Part shown: piece after piece, positions 1-7,755 of the stretch
Layout of the letters: the number at the start of each line of letters is the position of its first letter
Position numbering within the stretch: the first letter of the stretch is position 1
Source of the DNA: JAGWBD01 sp965197455
GTDB lineage: Bacteria > Chloroflexota > Anaerolineae > Aggregatilineales > Phototrophicaceae
Direction: 5' to 3'
Assembly: GCA_965197455.1 (NCBI GenBank)
Contig: OZ240208.1
Coordinates: forward strand, 2,480,001-2,544,000
DNA length: 64,000 nt
The notes under the pieces: model-generated
Seen by the model: only the letters and a program-made list of their open reading frames with translations
Told to the model about the DNA's origin: nothing
Databases searched by the model: none
Made by a program: the position numbers and the translations under genes

Positions 1-404
1 GTCGCGCGTCGGGCGCTGTGACGTGTCGTCAGCTCAAGGTAGCGGCGCGCCGCGGCCGGGTGCGCGGCGGGGAAGTGGCGAAAGCCGAGGTCGTGCACGG
101 TGACCACCGCCGGCCCGGGCAGCAGCAGCGGCAGGCTATGCGCCGGGACGAAGCTCACGTCCGGGCGCAGCGCGTAGAGGGCGGCGGCCAGGCGCAAATG
201 CGTCCACAGGCGCGGCAGGGGGACGACGTGTTGTTGCAGCCTGGGGCCGCTGAAGAGGCCGGCGGGCGGCGCATCACGGAAGAAGAGGTGAAATTCGTGG
301 CCGCTGTCGGCTCGCAGCAGCGCGCGAATGAGTTCGCGGCTGTAGTGTTCGGTGCCGGTGGCGCGCGCAACGGTGGCGCGGCTGGCGTCAATGGCGATGC
401 GCAT
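1..404 (-). CDS. Glycosyltransferase family 4-like, N-terminal part (cut by window edge)
   Basis: Reading leftward from an ATG at 404, the frame stays open to the window edge, giving 134 codons. The protein begins MRIAID and continues with TGTEHYSRELIRALL and then VVTVHDLGFRHFP. This is the usual N-terminal Rossmann half of a GT-B glycosyltransferase of the GT4 type, which binds the acceptor. The C-terminal nucleotide-sugar half lies outside the window. Three ATGs (413, 410, 404) are candidates. 404 is preferred because AGGA lies 8 nt upstream of it and because the family usually starts M-R-I. It is divergent from the tRNA gene. The acceptor and sugar cannot be inferred. Confidence 0.8.
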   Translation of the reverse strand, partial: MRIAIDASRATVARATGTEHYSRELIRALLRADSGHEFHLFFRDAPPAGLFSGPRLQQHVVPLPRLWTHLRLAAALYALRPDVSFVPAHSLPLLLPGPAVVTVHDLGFRHFPAAHPAAARRYLELTTRHSARRA

Positions 405-456
405 GGTCATCATCCTGGCAGCGCCGCCACAGCCGCGTTGCAGGCAGTGTTTCATC

Positions 457-485
457 TTGCCCGGAGGCGTGCCAATCGCTATACT
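457..485 (+). promoter_or_regulatory. Sigma70-type promoter of tRNA-Cys
   Basis: TTGCCC at 457-462 and TATACT at 480-485 are separated by exactly 17 bp. The mature tRNA begins 8 nt after the -10 box, which fits a start of transcription at or just before the tRNA 5' end. Confidence 0.75.
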
Positions 486-493
486 GCGCCATC

Positions 494-564
<71 letters not shown>

Positions 565-631
565 TTGCTCCCCTGTTCCCGTCCGCCTCAGCCACCGGGA
601 CACCCGGAAATCGGGGCTGTAGCGCGGGCGT

Positions 632-1087
632 TCATGTGCCGGCCTGCTGCGCTCCGAGCTGTTGCTGCGCCGCATGCGACACCATCGTCACGAGGCCCAT
701 CAGCCCCTGGCCCTTGCCCATCGAAACTTCGCGCCCGAAGATCTGCAGCACGATGTCCTGCGGGATTTGTGCCACCTGCTCCAGCGGCGCACCCGAGCAA
801 CAGTCGTCGAGGATGACGGCCAGGGCCATCGCCGAGAGCCCTTGCGGATTCAGCACATCGAAGCGGAAGCGCAGCGTACCCCCTTCATCAGGCAGAGCCC
901 ACACGTAGGCGTCGGATTCGCAGGCCAGCACACGCTGCGCCTCATCGTAGGGAGGCATCGCCACCTCGGGCGCGACGCGCGCCTCGTCGAAGCGGTCCGC
1001 AGAATCGATCAACCAGGCGGCGCGTTCGTTACGATCCGTGATGAAGGAGAAATCCTCCAGCACTTCTTCCAGTTTCGCCGGGAGCAT
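632..1087 (-). CDS. SufE-like Fe-S metabolism protein
   Basis: This 151-residue protein has the SufE fold signature: an N-terminal helix reading KLEEVLEDFSFITDRNER, then VLACESDAYVWA with Cys56 at the position of the sulfur-accepting cysteine of SufE, then SAMALAVILDDCCSGAP. SufE proteins accept persulfide sulfur from a cysteine desulfurase or related donor and pass it to Fe-S scaffold proteins in the cytoplasm. It starts 8 bp after the stop of the rhodanese gene and is almost certainly co-transcribed with it. No SufS or SufBCD gene is in the window, so the rhodanese may be its sulfur donor; that is an inference. Confidence 0.85.
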   Translation of the reverse strand: MLPAKLEEVLEDFSFITDRNERAAWLIDSADRFDEARVAPEVAMPPYDEAQRVLACESDAYVWALPDEGGTLRFRFDVLNPQGLSAMALAVILDDCCSGAPLEQVAQIPQDIVLQIFGREVSMGKGQGLMGLVTMVSHAAQQQLGAQQAGT

Positions 1088-1095
1088 GCTCGCAC

Positions 1096-1959
1096 TCAGC
1101 GCTCAATCGGCACGTTGACCAGGTTGCCCCATTCCGTCCAGCTGCCGTCATAGTTGCGCACCTGGCCATAGCCCAGCAGGTACTTCAGCGCGAACCAGGT
1201 GTGGCTGCTGCGCTCGCCAATACGGCAGTAGGTGATGACGTCGTCGCTTTCGTTCAGACCCTGCTCGTCCTCGTAGATGGCGCGCAGATCGGCCGCGTCA
1301 AGGAAGGTGCCGTCCTCGGGGTTGGCGGCGCGGCTCCAGGGGACGCTCTTCGCGCCAGGGATGTGGCCGCCGCGCAGCGCGCCTTCCTGAGGCGAGCCGG
1401 GCATGTGCAGCAGTTCGCCGCTGAATTCCTGTGGGCTGCGCACGTCCACCAGCTCTCGTTGCGCCTCGATGTGGACCAACACTTCGTCGCGGAAGGCGCG
1501 CTCCGTCATGTCATCGCGCGGCGCGGCCAGGTAGGATGTAGGCGGATAGGTCGGCACCTTGCGCGTCAGCTCGCGGCCTTCCAGCTCCCACTTCAAACGT
1601 CCGCCGTCCATCACGCGCGACTTGCTGTGGCCGAAAAGCTGGAAGACCCACAGTGCGTAGCAGGCCCACCAGTTGCTCTTGTCGCCGTAGAACACCACTG
1701 TCATGTCTGGCGTGATGCCGTTGCGCGACATCAACGCCTCGAAACCGCTCTGATCCAGATAGTCGCGCCGCAGCTGATGGTTAAGGTCGAACGTCCAGTC
1801 GATCTGGACGGCGCCGGGAATGTGGCCGGAGGGGTAGAGCAGCGGGTCCTCGTTGGACTCGACAATGCGTATCTGTGGATCGTCCAGATGTTGCGCGACC
1901 CAGTCCGTCGCAACGAGCATTTCAGGGTGGCTGTACCCCCGCTTCTCAATATCGCTCAT
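1096..1959 (-). CDS. sseA: Thiosulfate/3-mercaptopyruvate sulfurtransferase (tandem rhodanese)
   Basis: This 287-residue protein has two rhodanese domains (about 12-140 and 155-283). The first carries the structural CH2A-like motif PSGHIPGA and no catalytic cysteine (VFYGDKSNW at that loop). The second carries GGHIPGA and the active-site loop YCRIGERS with Cys245. Proteins of this layout move sulfane sulfur from thiosulfate or 3-mercaptopyruvate to a thiophilic acceptor. The loop is of the CRIGERSSHTW type common in actinobacterial CysA/SseA proteins. AGGAG lies 10 nt upstream of the ATG. It is the first gene of an operon with the SufE-like gene, behind the promoter at 2005-2033. Confidence 0.9.
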   Translation of the reverse strand: MSDIEKRGYSHPEMLVATDWVAQHLDDPQIRIVESNEDPLLYPSGHIPGAVQIDWTFDLNHQLRRDYLDQSGFEALMSRNGITPDMTVVFYGDKSNWWACYALWVFQLFGHSKSRVMDGGRLKWELEGRELTRKVPTYPPTSYLAAPRDDMTERAFRDEVLVHIEAQRELVDVRSPQEFSGELLHMPGSPQEGALRGGHIPGAKSVPWSRAANPEDGTFLDAADLRAIYEDEQGLNESDDVITYCRIGERSSHTWFALKYLLGYGQVRNYDGSWTEWGNLVNVPIER

Positions 1960-2004
1960 CAGTATTCGCTCCTGTTTTGCCGCTCACGCGTATGTGCAGC
2001 CCCC

Positions 2005-2033
2005 ATCATAACTGACCAGGGGCCGCGCCACAA
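2005..2033 (-). promoter_or_regulatory. Promoter of the rhodanese-SufE operon
   Basis: On the minus strand TTGTGG (2033-2028) and TATGAT (2010-2005) are separated by 17 bp. The predicted start of transcription is about 40 nt upstream of the sulfurtransferase ATG at 1959. Confidence 0.55.
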
Positions 2034-2062
2034 CAGCCGCCCGTTTCCACCTGGTGCGGCGC

Positions 2063-3124
2063 TCACTTGTTGCGCTGCAGCGCCGCGATGAGAATACGTT
2101 CGGCGCCGCCAAAGCTGTAACGCGCCAGCGCCTCTGGCTGGACCCAGGCAAGTTCCGGTATCTGCATGGCCGCCGGCCCGCTGACCAGGCTGCACTCCCA
2201 GGCGTGCAGCGTGATGCGGAAGTGCGTGAAGCCGTGCTGCACCGGCGCCAGCGCAGCGCCCCGTCGTACCTCCAGCGCCAGGGTTGCGCGCAGCAACCGT
2301 TGCAACGCGTCCGATAAGGTGATGTCCGCTGCGCTCACGCGCCCACCGGGGAAGGTCCACAGGCCACCCAGCAAGCCTTCCGGTGGCCGCCGTTGCAGCA
2401 ACAGTTCGCCGCGGGCGTTGCGCACCAGCGCGGCGACGACGTCATAGTGCGGGCGTGGCGCGCGGGGACGGCGCCGTGGTCGCTGCGCCTGGCTGCCACG
2501 GGCGTGGGCCAGACACTGCGCCTGCAGCGGACAGTGCGGACAGTCCGGCTGGCGTGGTCGGCAGATCAGGCGGCCAAGATCCATCAGCGCCTGGTTCCAG
2601 GCGCCCGCCCGCGTCTCCGGCAACCACTCCTGCGCCAGCGCCCACAGACGTCGCTGCGTCGCCGCCCGCGTGATGTCTTCGTCGAGGTCCGTCAGCCGCG
2701 CAAAGACGCGCATCACATTGCCGTCCAGCACCGGCGCCGCCTCGTCAAAGGCGATGCTGGCGATGGCGCCGGCGGTGTAGCGTCCAATGCCCGGCAGCTG
2801 CTGCAGCTCCGCCGCCGTGCGCGGGAAGCGTCCATCGTGTTCTTCAACGAGGAGGCGCGCGGTGCGATGCAGGTTGCGCGCCCGGCTATAATAGCCCAGG
2901 CCCTCCCACAGCTTGAGCACCTCGTCCAGCCCGGCGGCGGCCAGTGTGGGGAGGCCGGGGAAAGTGTGCAGGAAGCGTTCGTAGTAGGGGATGACCGTGT
3001 TGACCTGCGTCTGTTGCAGCATGATCTCGGCCAGCCAGACTGCGTAAGGATCGCGACGCCGACGCCAGGGCAGGTCGGCGGCCTCACGGTCGTACCAGCG
3101 CAACAGACTGTCGTCGGGTCGCAT
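2063..3124 (-). CDS. mutY: A/G-specific adenine glycosylase
   Basis: MutY removes adenine mispaired with 8-oxoguanine in base-excision repair. The 353-residue protein shows AEIMLQQTQV with catalytic Glu33, the helix-hairpin-helix LPGIGRYTAGA (110-120), and the catalytic Asp134 in PVLDGNV. It has the four-cysteine 4Fe-4S loop C188-x6-C-x2-C-x5-C204. From about residue 225 a NUDIX-type domain (GGLWTFPGG) follows, which recognises 8-oxoG. The open frame continues upstream to 3439, but the start MRPDD at 3124 gives the family's normal N-terminus; the extra sequence would overlap the divergent TPR gene. Confidence 0.93.
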   Translation of the reverse strand: MRPDDSLLRWYDREAADLPWRRRRDPYAVWLAEIMLQQTQVNTVIPYYERFLHTFPGLPTLAAAGLDEVLKLWEGLGYYSRARNLHRTARLLVEEHDGRFPRTAAELQQLPGIGRYTAGAIASIAFDEAAPVLDGNVMRVFARLTDLDEDITRAATQRRLWALAQEWLPETRAGAWNQALMDLGRLICRPRQPDCPHCPLQAQCLAHARGSQAQRPRRRPRAPRPHYDVVAALVRNARGELLLQRRPPEGLLGGLWTFPGGRVSAADITLSDALQRLLRATLALEVRRGAALAPVQHGFTHFRITLHAWECSLVSGPAAMQIPELAWVQPEALARYSFGGAERILIAALQRNK

Positions 3125-3159
3125 GCTTCGGGTCCGCAGGCGTAGCTTGCAAGTGCGTG

Positions 3160-3165
3160 TACAAT
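3160..3165 (+). promoter_or_regulatory. -10 box placed for a leaderless start of the TPR gene
   Basis: TACAAT ends 7 nt before the ATG at 3173, so transcription would begin at or next to the start codon. No Shine-Dalgarno sequence precedes this ATG. No convincing -35 box is seen at 17 bp. Confidence 0.5.
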
Positions 3166-3172
3166 ACCGCCC

Positions 3173-4387
3173 ATGCGCTTCCTTGTGCCCGTCCTCCTTG
3201 TGCTTTTGTTGCTGCCGCTGACCGTCAGCGCCCAGGTGGACTCCGGTGCGCTGCCGGCGCTCGCCACGCAGGTCGCGGCAGACCTGGTGGAGGCCGAGCG
3301 CGCGGTCGACCAGGCTTTCAACCTGCTGGGCCTGCTGGAGGCCTTCAGCCTGATCGTGACTGTGGTCGGCGGCGCGGCCGCCATCTTCGGCGTCACCCGC
3401 TTCATTGCCGCCCAGAATCAGTTGCGCGAATCGCGACAAAAGTTTGATGACGAGATTGCCAGCTCACGTCGGTTGCTGCAGGAAGAGACGCGACTGCGCG
3501 AGGAAGCTTTTGCCGGCCTGCAAAGTTCGTTACAGACCACACTGGAAAAATCAACTGGCGACGCCACGCGCGCGCTTTCTTTCCTGCCGCTGGGCGAACG
3601 GCAGTACCGCTCCGGCGACTTCCGCGGCGCCCGCGCCATCTACGAGCGCGCGCTGCAGCTGGACCCGCTCAACCCGGTCATCAACTACCGCATGGGCTAC
3701 ACCTGCTCGCAGTCCGGCGCGCTCGATGAAGCCGAGCGGCACCTGCGCCAGGCGCTGGCCAGCGAACCCGACTTCGCGCCCGCGTTGGCCAGCCTCGGCT
3801 TTGTCTACCGGCGCCGCGCCGAACAGTTGCCGGAAGGCGTCGAACGGGCGCGCGCCTACAATGAGGCCGAGCGTCACCTCACGCAGGCCCTGGCCCTGCT
3901 GCCCGGCCTGGTGGACGACGATGGCGAATCGTGGTGGGGTTCGCTGGGCGGCCTGTACCGCCGGCGCGGCCAGCTGGCGGAAGCCGTCCACGCCTACCGC
4001 GAGGCGGCGCGCGTCACCCCGGCCTCCTCCTACGCCTTCGTCAATCTGGCATTGCTGGGCATGCAGCAGGACGGCGCCGACGCGCTGCGGGACACCTGGC
4101 AACAGGCGCAGCAACTGGCCGCCGCCGAGGTGCGCGCCGACGTCAACAACTACTGGGGCTATGCCGACCTCGTCACCGCCAGCCTGGCGCTGGGCGATGC
4201 CGGGGAGGCCGACGCGGCGCTCACGGCCTTCTTCCGCACCACGCCGGCGGACGCCACCCAGGTGCCGCAGGTGCTGCGCGACTCGCTGGTGCGTCTGGCC
4301 GCGGCCTTGCCGGAGGACGGGCGCGAGGCGGTGTCGGCGGCCATCGCGCGTATTGAGGGCCGCGGCGCGGCTGGCAGCGACTGTTAG
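3173..4387 (+). CDS. Membrane-anchored TPR-repeat protein
   Basis: The 404-residue protein starts with a signal peptide (MRFLVPVLLVLLLLPLTVSA). A membrane segment follows at about 55-78 (LIVTVVGGAAAIFGV). Next comes a charged helical stretch at about 82-120 that looks like a coiled coil. The rest, from about residue 130, consists of TPR repeats, for example YRSGDFRGARAIYERALQLD and GALDEAERHLRQALASEPD. TPRs are protein-interaction scaffolds; no enzymatic domain is visible. The TPR part is probably soluble and tethered to the membrane; which side it faces cannot be decided by eye. It is divergent from mutY and probably monocistronic. The partner is unknown. Confidence 0.75.
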   Translation: MRFLVPVLLVLLLLPLTVSAQVDSGALPALATQVAADLVEAERAVDQAFNLLGLLEAFSLIVTVVGGAAAIFGVTRFIAAQNQLRESRQKFDDEIASSRRLLQEETRLREEAFAGLQSSLQTTLEKSTGDATRALSFLPLGERQYRSGDFRGARAIYERALQLDPLNPVINYRMGYTCSQSGALDEAERHLRQALASEPDFAPALASLGFVYRRRAEQLPEGVERARAYNEAERHLTQALALLPGLVDDDGESWWGSLGGLYRRRGQLAEAVHAYREAARVTPASSYAFVNLALLGMQQDGADALRDTWQQAQQLAAAEVRADVNNYWGYADLVTASLALGDAGEADAALTAFFRTTPADATQVPQVLRDSLVRLAAALPEDGREAVSAAIARIEGRGAAGSDC

Positions 4388-4436
4388 CCTGTCACTGACG
4401 CGCGGATGCAGCCCGGCCTGGCTCCAGATACCCGTC

Positions 4437-5336
4437 TTACCCTACGGGCGTCACAGGCCCCAACGCGTCCTCCGGCAAGACCTGCAGCGACAGCAGGAAC
4501 TCGACCAGCGCCTGCTGATCGACAAATGGCAGCCGGGTGAAGGCGTCGCGCGTGGCGCGAGCTTCGCCGCCGTGCATCAGAATCGCTTCAGAAACCGTGG
4601 ACAGATCGCCGCGGTGGCCGTAGGGTGGCGTGCTGCCCACTGCCCACAGCCGGCGCGTGATGAAAAACTCGCTGCCCGGCAGGTCGCCCTGGTTGGGGCG
4701 GCTGTCGATCTGCTGCTCGTTACAGTAGTGGCGAATTGCATCCGGCTGATCCAGCGGGTCGCAAAGGTTATGGCGCTTGAGGTCGGTGTAGGCGCGTACG
4801 ATCGCTCCCTCGCCGCTGCGTTCGAGGCGCGGGTGCTGTCCCTGGCTGGTCATGTCGAAGCGGACCATTTCAGACAAATCCGAAAAGATTCCCGCTGCAT
4901 TGAAGGGGCTCGGGTCCGAGAAGAAGCGGGATTTAAGCTGCAGCTCCGATATGTGACAACTTGTACAACCAATCTGGCTGAAGACCTCTTCACCGCGAAC
5001 GGCCTCGACCCAGCGCACGGGGTCTTCCGGCAGGACGCGCGCTGGCGTCGCCAGGGCCGCCTGGAAGAACGTGAGGGCAGTGATGTCGCCGATGGTCAGT
5101 TCCCGTTCCACTCCGTCCTGATCAAAATCTGGCATGGAGATGGCCGGGTTGAGGTCAAAACGTTCCTCGGCCTGCATGCCGTGATGCTGGTTCATGGCGA
5201 TGGCAGAGAACTGGCGTACCGAGGCGGTCGTCCCGGATTGATGGAAGGGTTTGACCACGAGATCAGGGTCGACCCCCTCCAGACCGCTCATGTCCAGCGA
5301 CCCGTTGGGTCTGGCCACCAGCACGCCGAAATGCAC
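4437..5336 (-). CDS. Di-haem oxidoreductase, C-terminal part of a frameshifted gene
   Basis: These 299 codons carry the second haem site CTSCH and the conserved C-terminal part of the di-haem oxidoreductase (DUF1111, peroxidase-like) family, with YGHRGDLSTVSEAI and a final EFLLSLQ helix. They continue directly from the fragment at 5263-5922. The two frames join at a run of five C on the plus strand (5336-5340); removing one base restores a continuous reading through TIDLVTKG and VHFGVLV. The apparent GTG start at 5336 is therefore not a real start if the frameshift is a sequencing or assembly error. The gene end converges with the TPR gene. Confidence 0.75.
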   Translation of the reverse strand: MHFGVLVARPNGSLDMSGLEGVDPDLVVKPFHQSGTTASVRQFSAIAMNQHHGMQAEERFDLNPAISMPDFDQDGVERELTIGDITALTFFQAALATPARVLPEDPVRWVEAVRGEEVFSQIGCTSCHISELQLKSRFFSDPSPFNAAGIFSDLSEMVRFDMTSQGQHPRLERSGEGAIVRAYTDLKRHNLCDPLDQPDAIRHYCNEQQIDSRPNQGDLPGSEFFITRRLWAVGSTPPYGHRGDLSTVSEAILMHGGEARATRDAFTRLPFVDQQALVEFLLSLQVLPEDALGPVTPVG

Positions 5337-5922
5337 CCCCTTTGGTGACCAGATCGATGGTCACGGCAGTCTGCCGCGTCCGGGCCGAGTCCACGGCGTC
5401 GTCGCGTAGCGCCCACAATTCTGTGCTCATCTCGCGCGCCAGCATCTCGATCGGGCCAACCCCGAACAGTTCCGGTGGGTTGCGGAAGTTGCTAAGCATT
5501 GTGAAGGTTGATTCCAGCACCGGATCGGCGAGCTCGGCCAGCACAAACACGTTGAGCGCAAACTCGCCACTGCCGCCCGTGTGCGGCTGAATATGGCAAC
5601 CGACACAGGAGTTGTTGTCGGGCCCGGAGATGCGGTGGAAGGCATCCTGGTCCATTTGCCGGTTGGCCAGGCCGCCGGTGGCAGCCGGCCGTCCGCGCCC
5701 GTCACAGGCATTGAACAGGGCGGTGAACAGTTCCTCGCCGTGAGCAAACACTTCGTTAAAGCTCAGGCTGCCATCCACAATGGCGCTGTGCTCGATATGT
5801 TGCGACAGTGCGGGACGCTCAGGCAGTCCGGCAGGGCAAAGGCCCTCGCCCTCTTGCGCCAGAATGACTGGATTAACAAGGAGTGTGAGCAAAGTAGCCA
5901 GCAGAAATGATCGGGTACGCAT
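5263..5922 (-). CDS. Di-haem oxidoreductase, N-terminal part of a frameshifted gene
   Basis: This is the first half of a secreted c-type cytochrome. A signal peptide (MRTRSFLLATLLTLLV, cleaved near LAQ) is followed by the first haem site CVGCH at 106-110. The DUF1111 family carries two haems and is thought to act as a periplasmic thiol oxidase or peroxidase-like electron-transfer protein. The start at 5922 has GGAG 11 nt upstream; the longer frame to 6015 adds an N-terminus that is not signal-like. After about residue 196 the frame shifts and the last residues (AFRRAGGQTQ) are nonsense. Either a pseudogene or a one-base sequence error. Confidence 0.75.
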   Translation of the reverse strand: MRTRSFLLATLLTLLVNPVILAQEGEGLCPAGLPERPALSQHIEHSAIVDGSLSFNEVFAHGEELFTALFNACDGRGRPAATGGLANRQMDQDAFHRISGPDNNSCVGCHIQPHTGGSGEFALNVFVLAELADPVLESTFTMLSNFRNPPELFGVGPIEMLAREMSTELWALRDDAVDSARTRQTAVTIDLVTKGGAFRRAGGQTQRVAGHERSGGGRP

Positions 5923-6108
5923 CTTGTTAATGGACTCCAGCCTCTGGTTTTTAATGCTGGTCAATGTAAAGGAAACATTGGCAAGTGCATATTGTGAAAT
6001 TATGAATAAATGCACGAGAACTTTTCATATTTCTTGTAGAGACTGACGAATTCACCTGCGCTTGCAACCCGGGACGGGCGCACCGAAGTCGACGGCACAG
6101 CAGGTTAT
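5923..6108 (-). promoter_or_regulatory. A+T-rich upstream region of the di-haem gene with inverted repeats
   Basis: This gap is much richer in A and T than the flanking genes. It holds GTGCAT and ATGCAC in inverted orientation around 5992-6017, separated by 19 nt, and AATGT-7-ACATT near 5965-5981. It presumably carries the promoter and possibly operators of the di-haem gene; no clear -35/-10 pair was found. Confidence 0.35.
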
Positions 6109-6145
6109 ATGAGTTGGGTTACGGAGCGAGTCGTGTGGCCATGCA

Positions 6146-6175
6146 CCCTGGGGGCAGGGGCAGTCGCCCCCAGGG
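6146..6175 (-). terminator. Strong stem-loop behind the Gfo/Idh/MocA gene
   Basis: A perfect 10-bp inverted repeat, CCCTGGGGGC and GCCCCCAGGG, encloses a 10-nt loop. It lies 11 nt after the stop of the minus-strand oxidoreductase gene. No T-tract follows on the minus strand, so it may stop or protect the transcript by other means than classic intrinsic termination. Confidence 0.55.
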
Positions 6176-6185
6176 GTTCTGTTTC

Positions 6186-7160
6186 TCAGCTGCGCAGCAT
6201 GTCGATCGCGCGCATGTTGGCGGCGCCGTCGCCGGCGGCGAACATTGGTGGGCGTCCGAGCAGCAGCGCGTCGGCGAAATCCTCGGCCATCAGCGTGTAA
6301 CTGTTGGCGGGCGGGATGCTGATGCGGCTGTGTTCGCCATTCGGCCCCCAGTGCTCGATGAGCGAGTCACGATCGACCGGCACCAAGAAGGCCTCTTCCA
6401 CGCGGATGCGACCGGCCGTGCCGCGCAGGTCGTAACTCTGCACGCGATGACTGCGCAGGGTGTTGTCGACCACGCCGATGGCGCCCGAGGGGAATTCAAA
6501 CACACCGGCAAACACCTCATCCACGCCGCTGGCGGAACCGATGCGGAACAGCGCCTTGCCCTGCACGGGTTCTTCGCCAGTCATCAGCCGCGTCAGGTTG
6601 ACGCAATAACAACCGGCATCCATCAGGCCGCCGCCGGCCAGTTCACGGCTGAGGCGGATGTTGCCCGTGTCCTTCGGGTTGACGGTGAAGCTGAAGCTGG
6701 CGTTGACGAGGACGAGATCGCCGACGGCGCCAGCGCGCACCATGGACAGCACCTTTTGCGTCTGCGGATTGAAGCGATACATGAAGGCCTCGGCGAGCAG
6801 CAGGTTGTGCTGTTCAAAGGCAGCGACCATTTCGGCGGCTTCGGCGGCGTTGGAGGCCAGCGGCTTTTCGCACAGCACCGGCAGGCCGGCTTCGGCGCAG
6901 CGGATGCTCCATTTCGCGTGCATGCTGTTGGGCAACGGGTTGTAGATGGCGTCAATCTCCGGGTCGGCCAGCAGAGCTTCATAGCTGCCGTGCGCGCGCG
7001 GGATGCCGAGCGCATCCGCTGCCTGCTGCGCGCGCTCCAGGTTGCGGCTGCCGATGGCGGCCACCACGCCGTTGCGACTCTGCTGCATGGCCGGGATGAC
7101 GCGTTCGATACCGATTTTCGCCGTGCTGAGGATGCCCCAGCGGATCTTTTTCTCGCTCAC
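6186..7160 (-). CDS. Gfo/Idh/MocA family NAD(P)-dependent oxidoreductase
   Basis: The 324-residue protein has an N-terminal Rossmann fold (RWGILSTAKIG), the family's EKP motif at 98-100 (CEKPLA), and the GGGLMDAGCYCVN stretch in the C-terminal catalytic domain. Members oxidise or reduce sugar, inositol or related cyclic hydroxyls; the substrate cannot be told here. The start is GTG at 7160, overlapping the TGA of the upstream SRPBCC gene (GTGA), with AAAGGA in front, so the two are translationally coupled. A strong stem-loop follows the stop. Confidence 0.88.
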   Translation of the reverse strand: MSEKKIRWGILSTAKIGIERVIPAMQQSRNGVVAAIGSRNLERAQQAADALGIPRAHGSYEALLADPEIDAIYNPLPNSMHAKWSIRCAEAGLPVLCEKPLASNAAEAAEMVAAFEQHNLLLAEAFMYRFNPQTQKVLSMVRAGAVGDLVLVNASFSFTVNPKDTGNIRLSRELAGGGLMDAGCYCVNLTRLMTGEEPVQGKALFRIGSASGVDEVFAGVFEFPSGAIGVVDNTLRSHRVQSYDLRGTAGRIRVEEAFLVPVDRDSLIEHWGPNGEHSRISIPPANSYTLMAEDFADALLLGRPPMFAAGDGAANMRAIDMLRS

Positions 7161-7690
7161 AAGACAGTTCCTTTCTCGCCACGTGTGATGCGGCCACCGT
7201 AAACAGTCGTCAGGGCACGCAGTCCACCCAGGAAGAGCAACTGCATCCCCAGGCCGGCCAGCGCTGCGCTGGTCGGCGCCAGGGTTGTCGTGCGAAACCA
7301 GGCGCGCCAGCGCAGCCAGGTGCCGCCATGGCGTTCCGGCGTCAGCGACTGCAGCGCGAGGTGGTCGATGATGAACTCGCTTTCCTCGATGCTGCTGGCC
7401 AACAGATGTGGCGGATGCGCGGCGACGATGTACTCTTGCAGCGTAAAAGGGCCCAGGCGCAGCCAGCGTACCGTGCTCACCCCGTCGCGCGCCAGCGCGT
7501 GGCGCCGGCTGACCGTGCTGGCCGAGATCAGCGGCAGCCAGCGATAGAGCTCGGTGTGGTTGCTGATGTGCGCGAAGATTTTGGCCGGCGGCGCATCCAG
7601 CAGGGCGAGGCAGTCTGCGCGCAGCGGCGCGTCGGTGTAGGTGCCTACGTCAAAGCCCCCGACGATTCGGTCCACGCTTTTGTCCGCCAT
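7157..7690 (-). CDS. SRPBCC-family (START-like) protein
   Basis: The 177-residue product starts MADKSVDRIVGGFDV and contains LLDAPPAKIFAHISNHTELYRWLPLIS. This is the typical opening of the polyketide-cyclase/dehydrase-like SRPBCC fold, which forms a hydrophobic ligand pocket. A hydrophobic stretch near the C-terminus (LGMQLLFLGGLRAL) could contact a membrane. The start at 7690 is chosen because the longer frame lacks the fold and crosses the divergent promoter region. The gene is coupled to the oxidoreductase by a 4-bp overlap, so it may bind or present the same lipid-like or aromatic substrate; this is inference. Confidence 0.7.
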   Translation of the reverse strand: MADKSVDRIVGGFDVGTYTDAPLRADCLALLDAPPAKIFAHISNHTELYRWLPLISASTVSRRHALARDGVSTVRWLRLGPFTLQEYIVAAHPPHLLASSIEESEFIIDHLALQSLTPERHGGTWLRWRAWFRTTTLAPTSAALAGLGMQLLFLGGLRALTTVYGGRITRGEKGTVL

Positions 7691-7703
7691 GCCCACGCCG
7701 CGG

Positions 7704-7728
7704 AGTATAGCGTGGGGGAGTGTATAAT
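7704..7728. promoter_or_regulatory. Overlapping divergent -10 boxes
   Basis: On the plus strand TATAAT (7723-7728) faces the unknown/PIN gene pair. On the minus strand TATACT (7709-7704) faces the SRPBCC gene. Each -10 lies where the opposite promoter would have its -35, so the two probably compete for polymerase. Confidence 0.5.
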
Positions 7729-7755
7729 CATGATGCGAAGAATCGCAGGAGAGCC

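Noticed and set aside
3405..5348. A 647-codon plus-strand open frame
   Set aside because: It is a GC-rich shadow: its first part is the TPR gene in another frame and its second part is antisense to the di-haem gene. The protein is Arg/Ser/Pro/Ala-rich and has no domain.
5923..6015. Longer start of the di-haem gene at 6015
   Set aside because: It would put 31 residues before a clear signal peptide; the ATG at 5922 has its own GGAG site.
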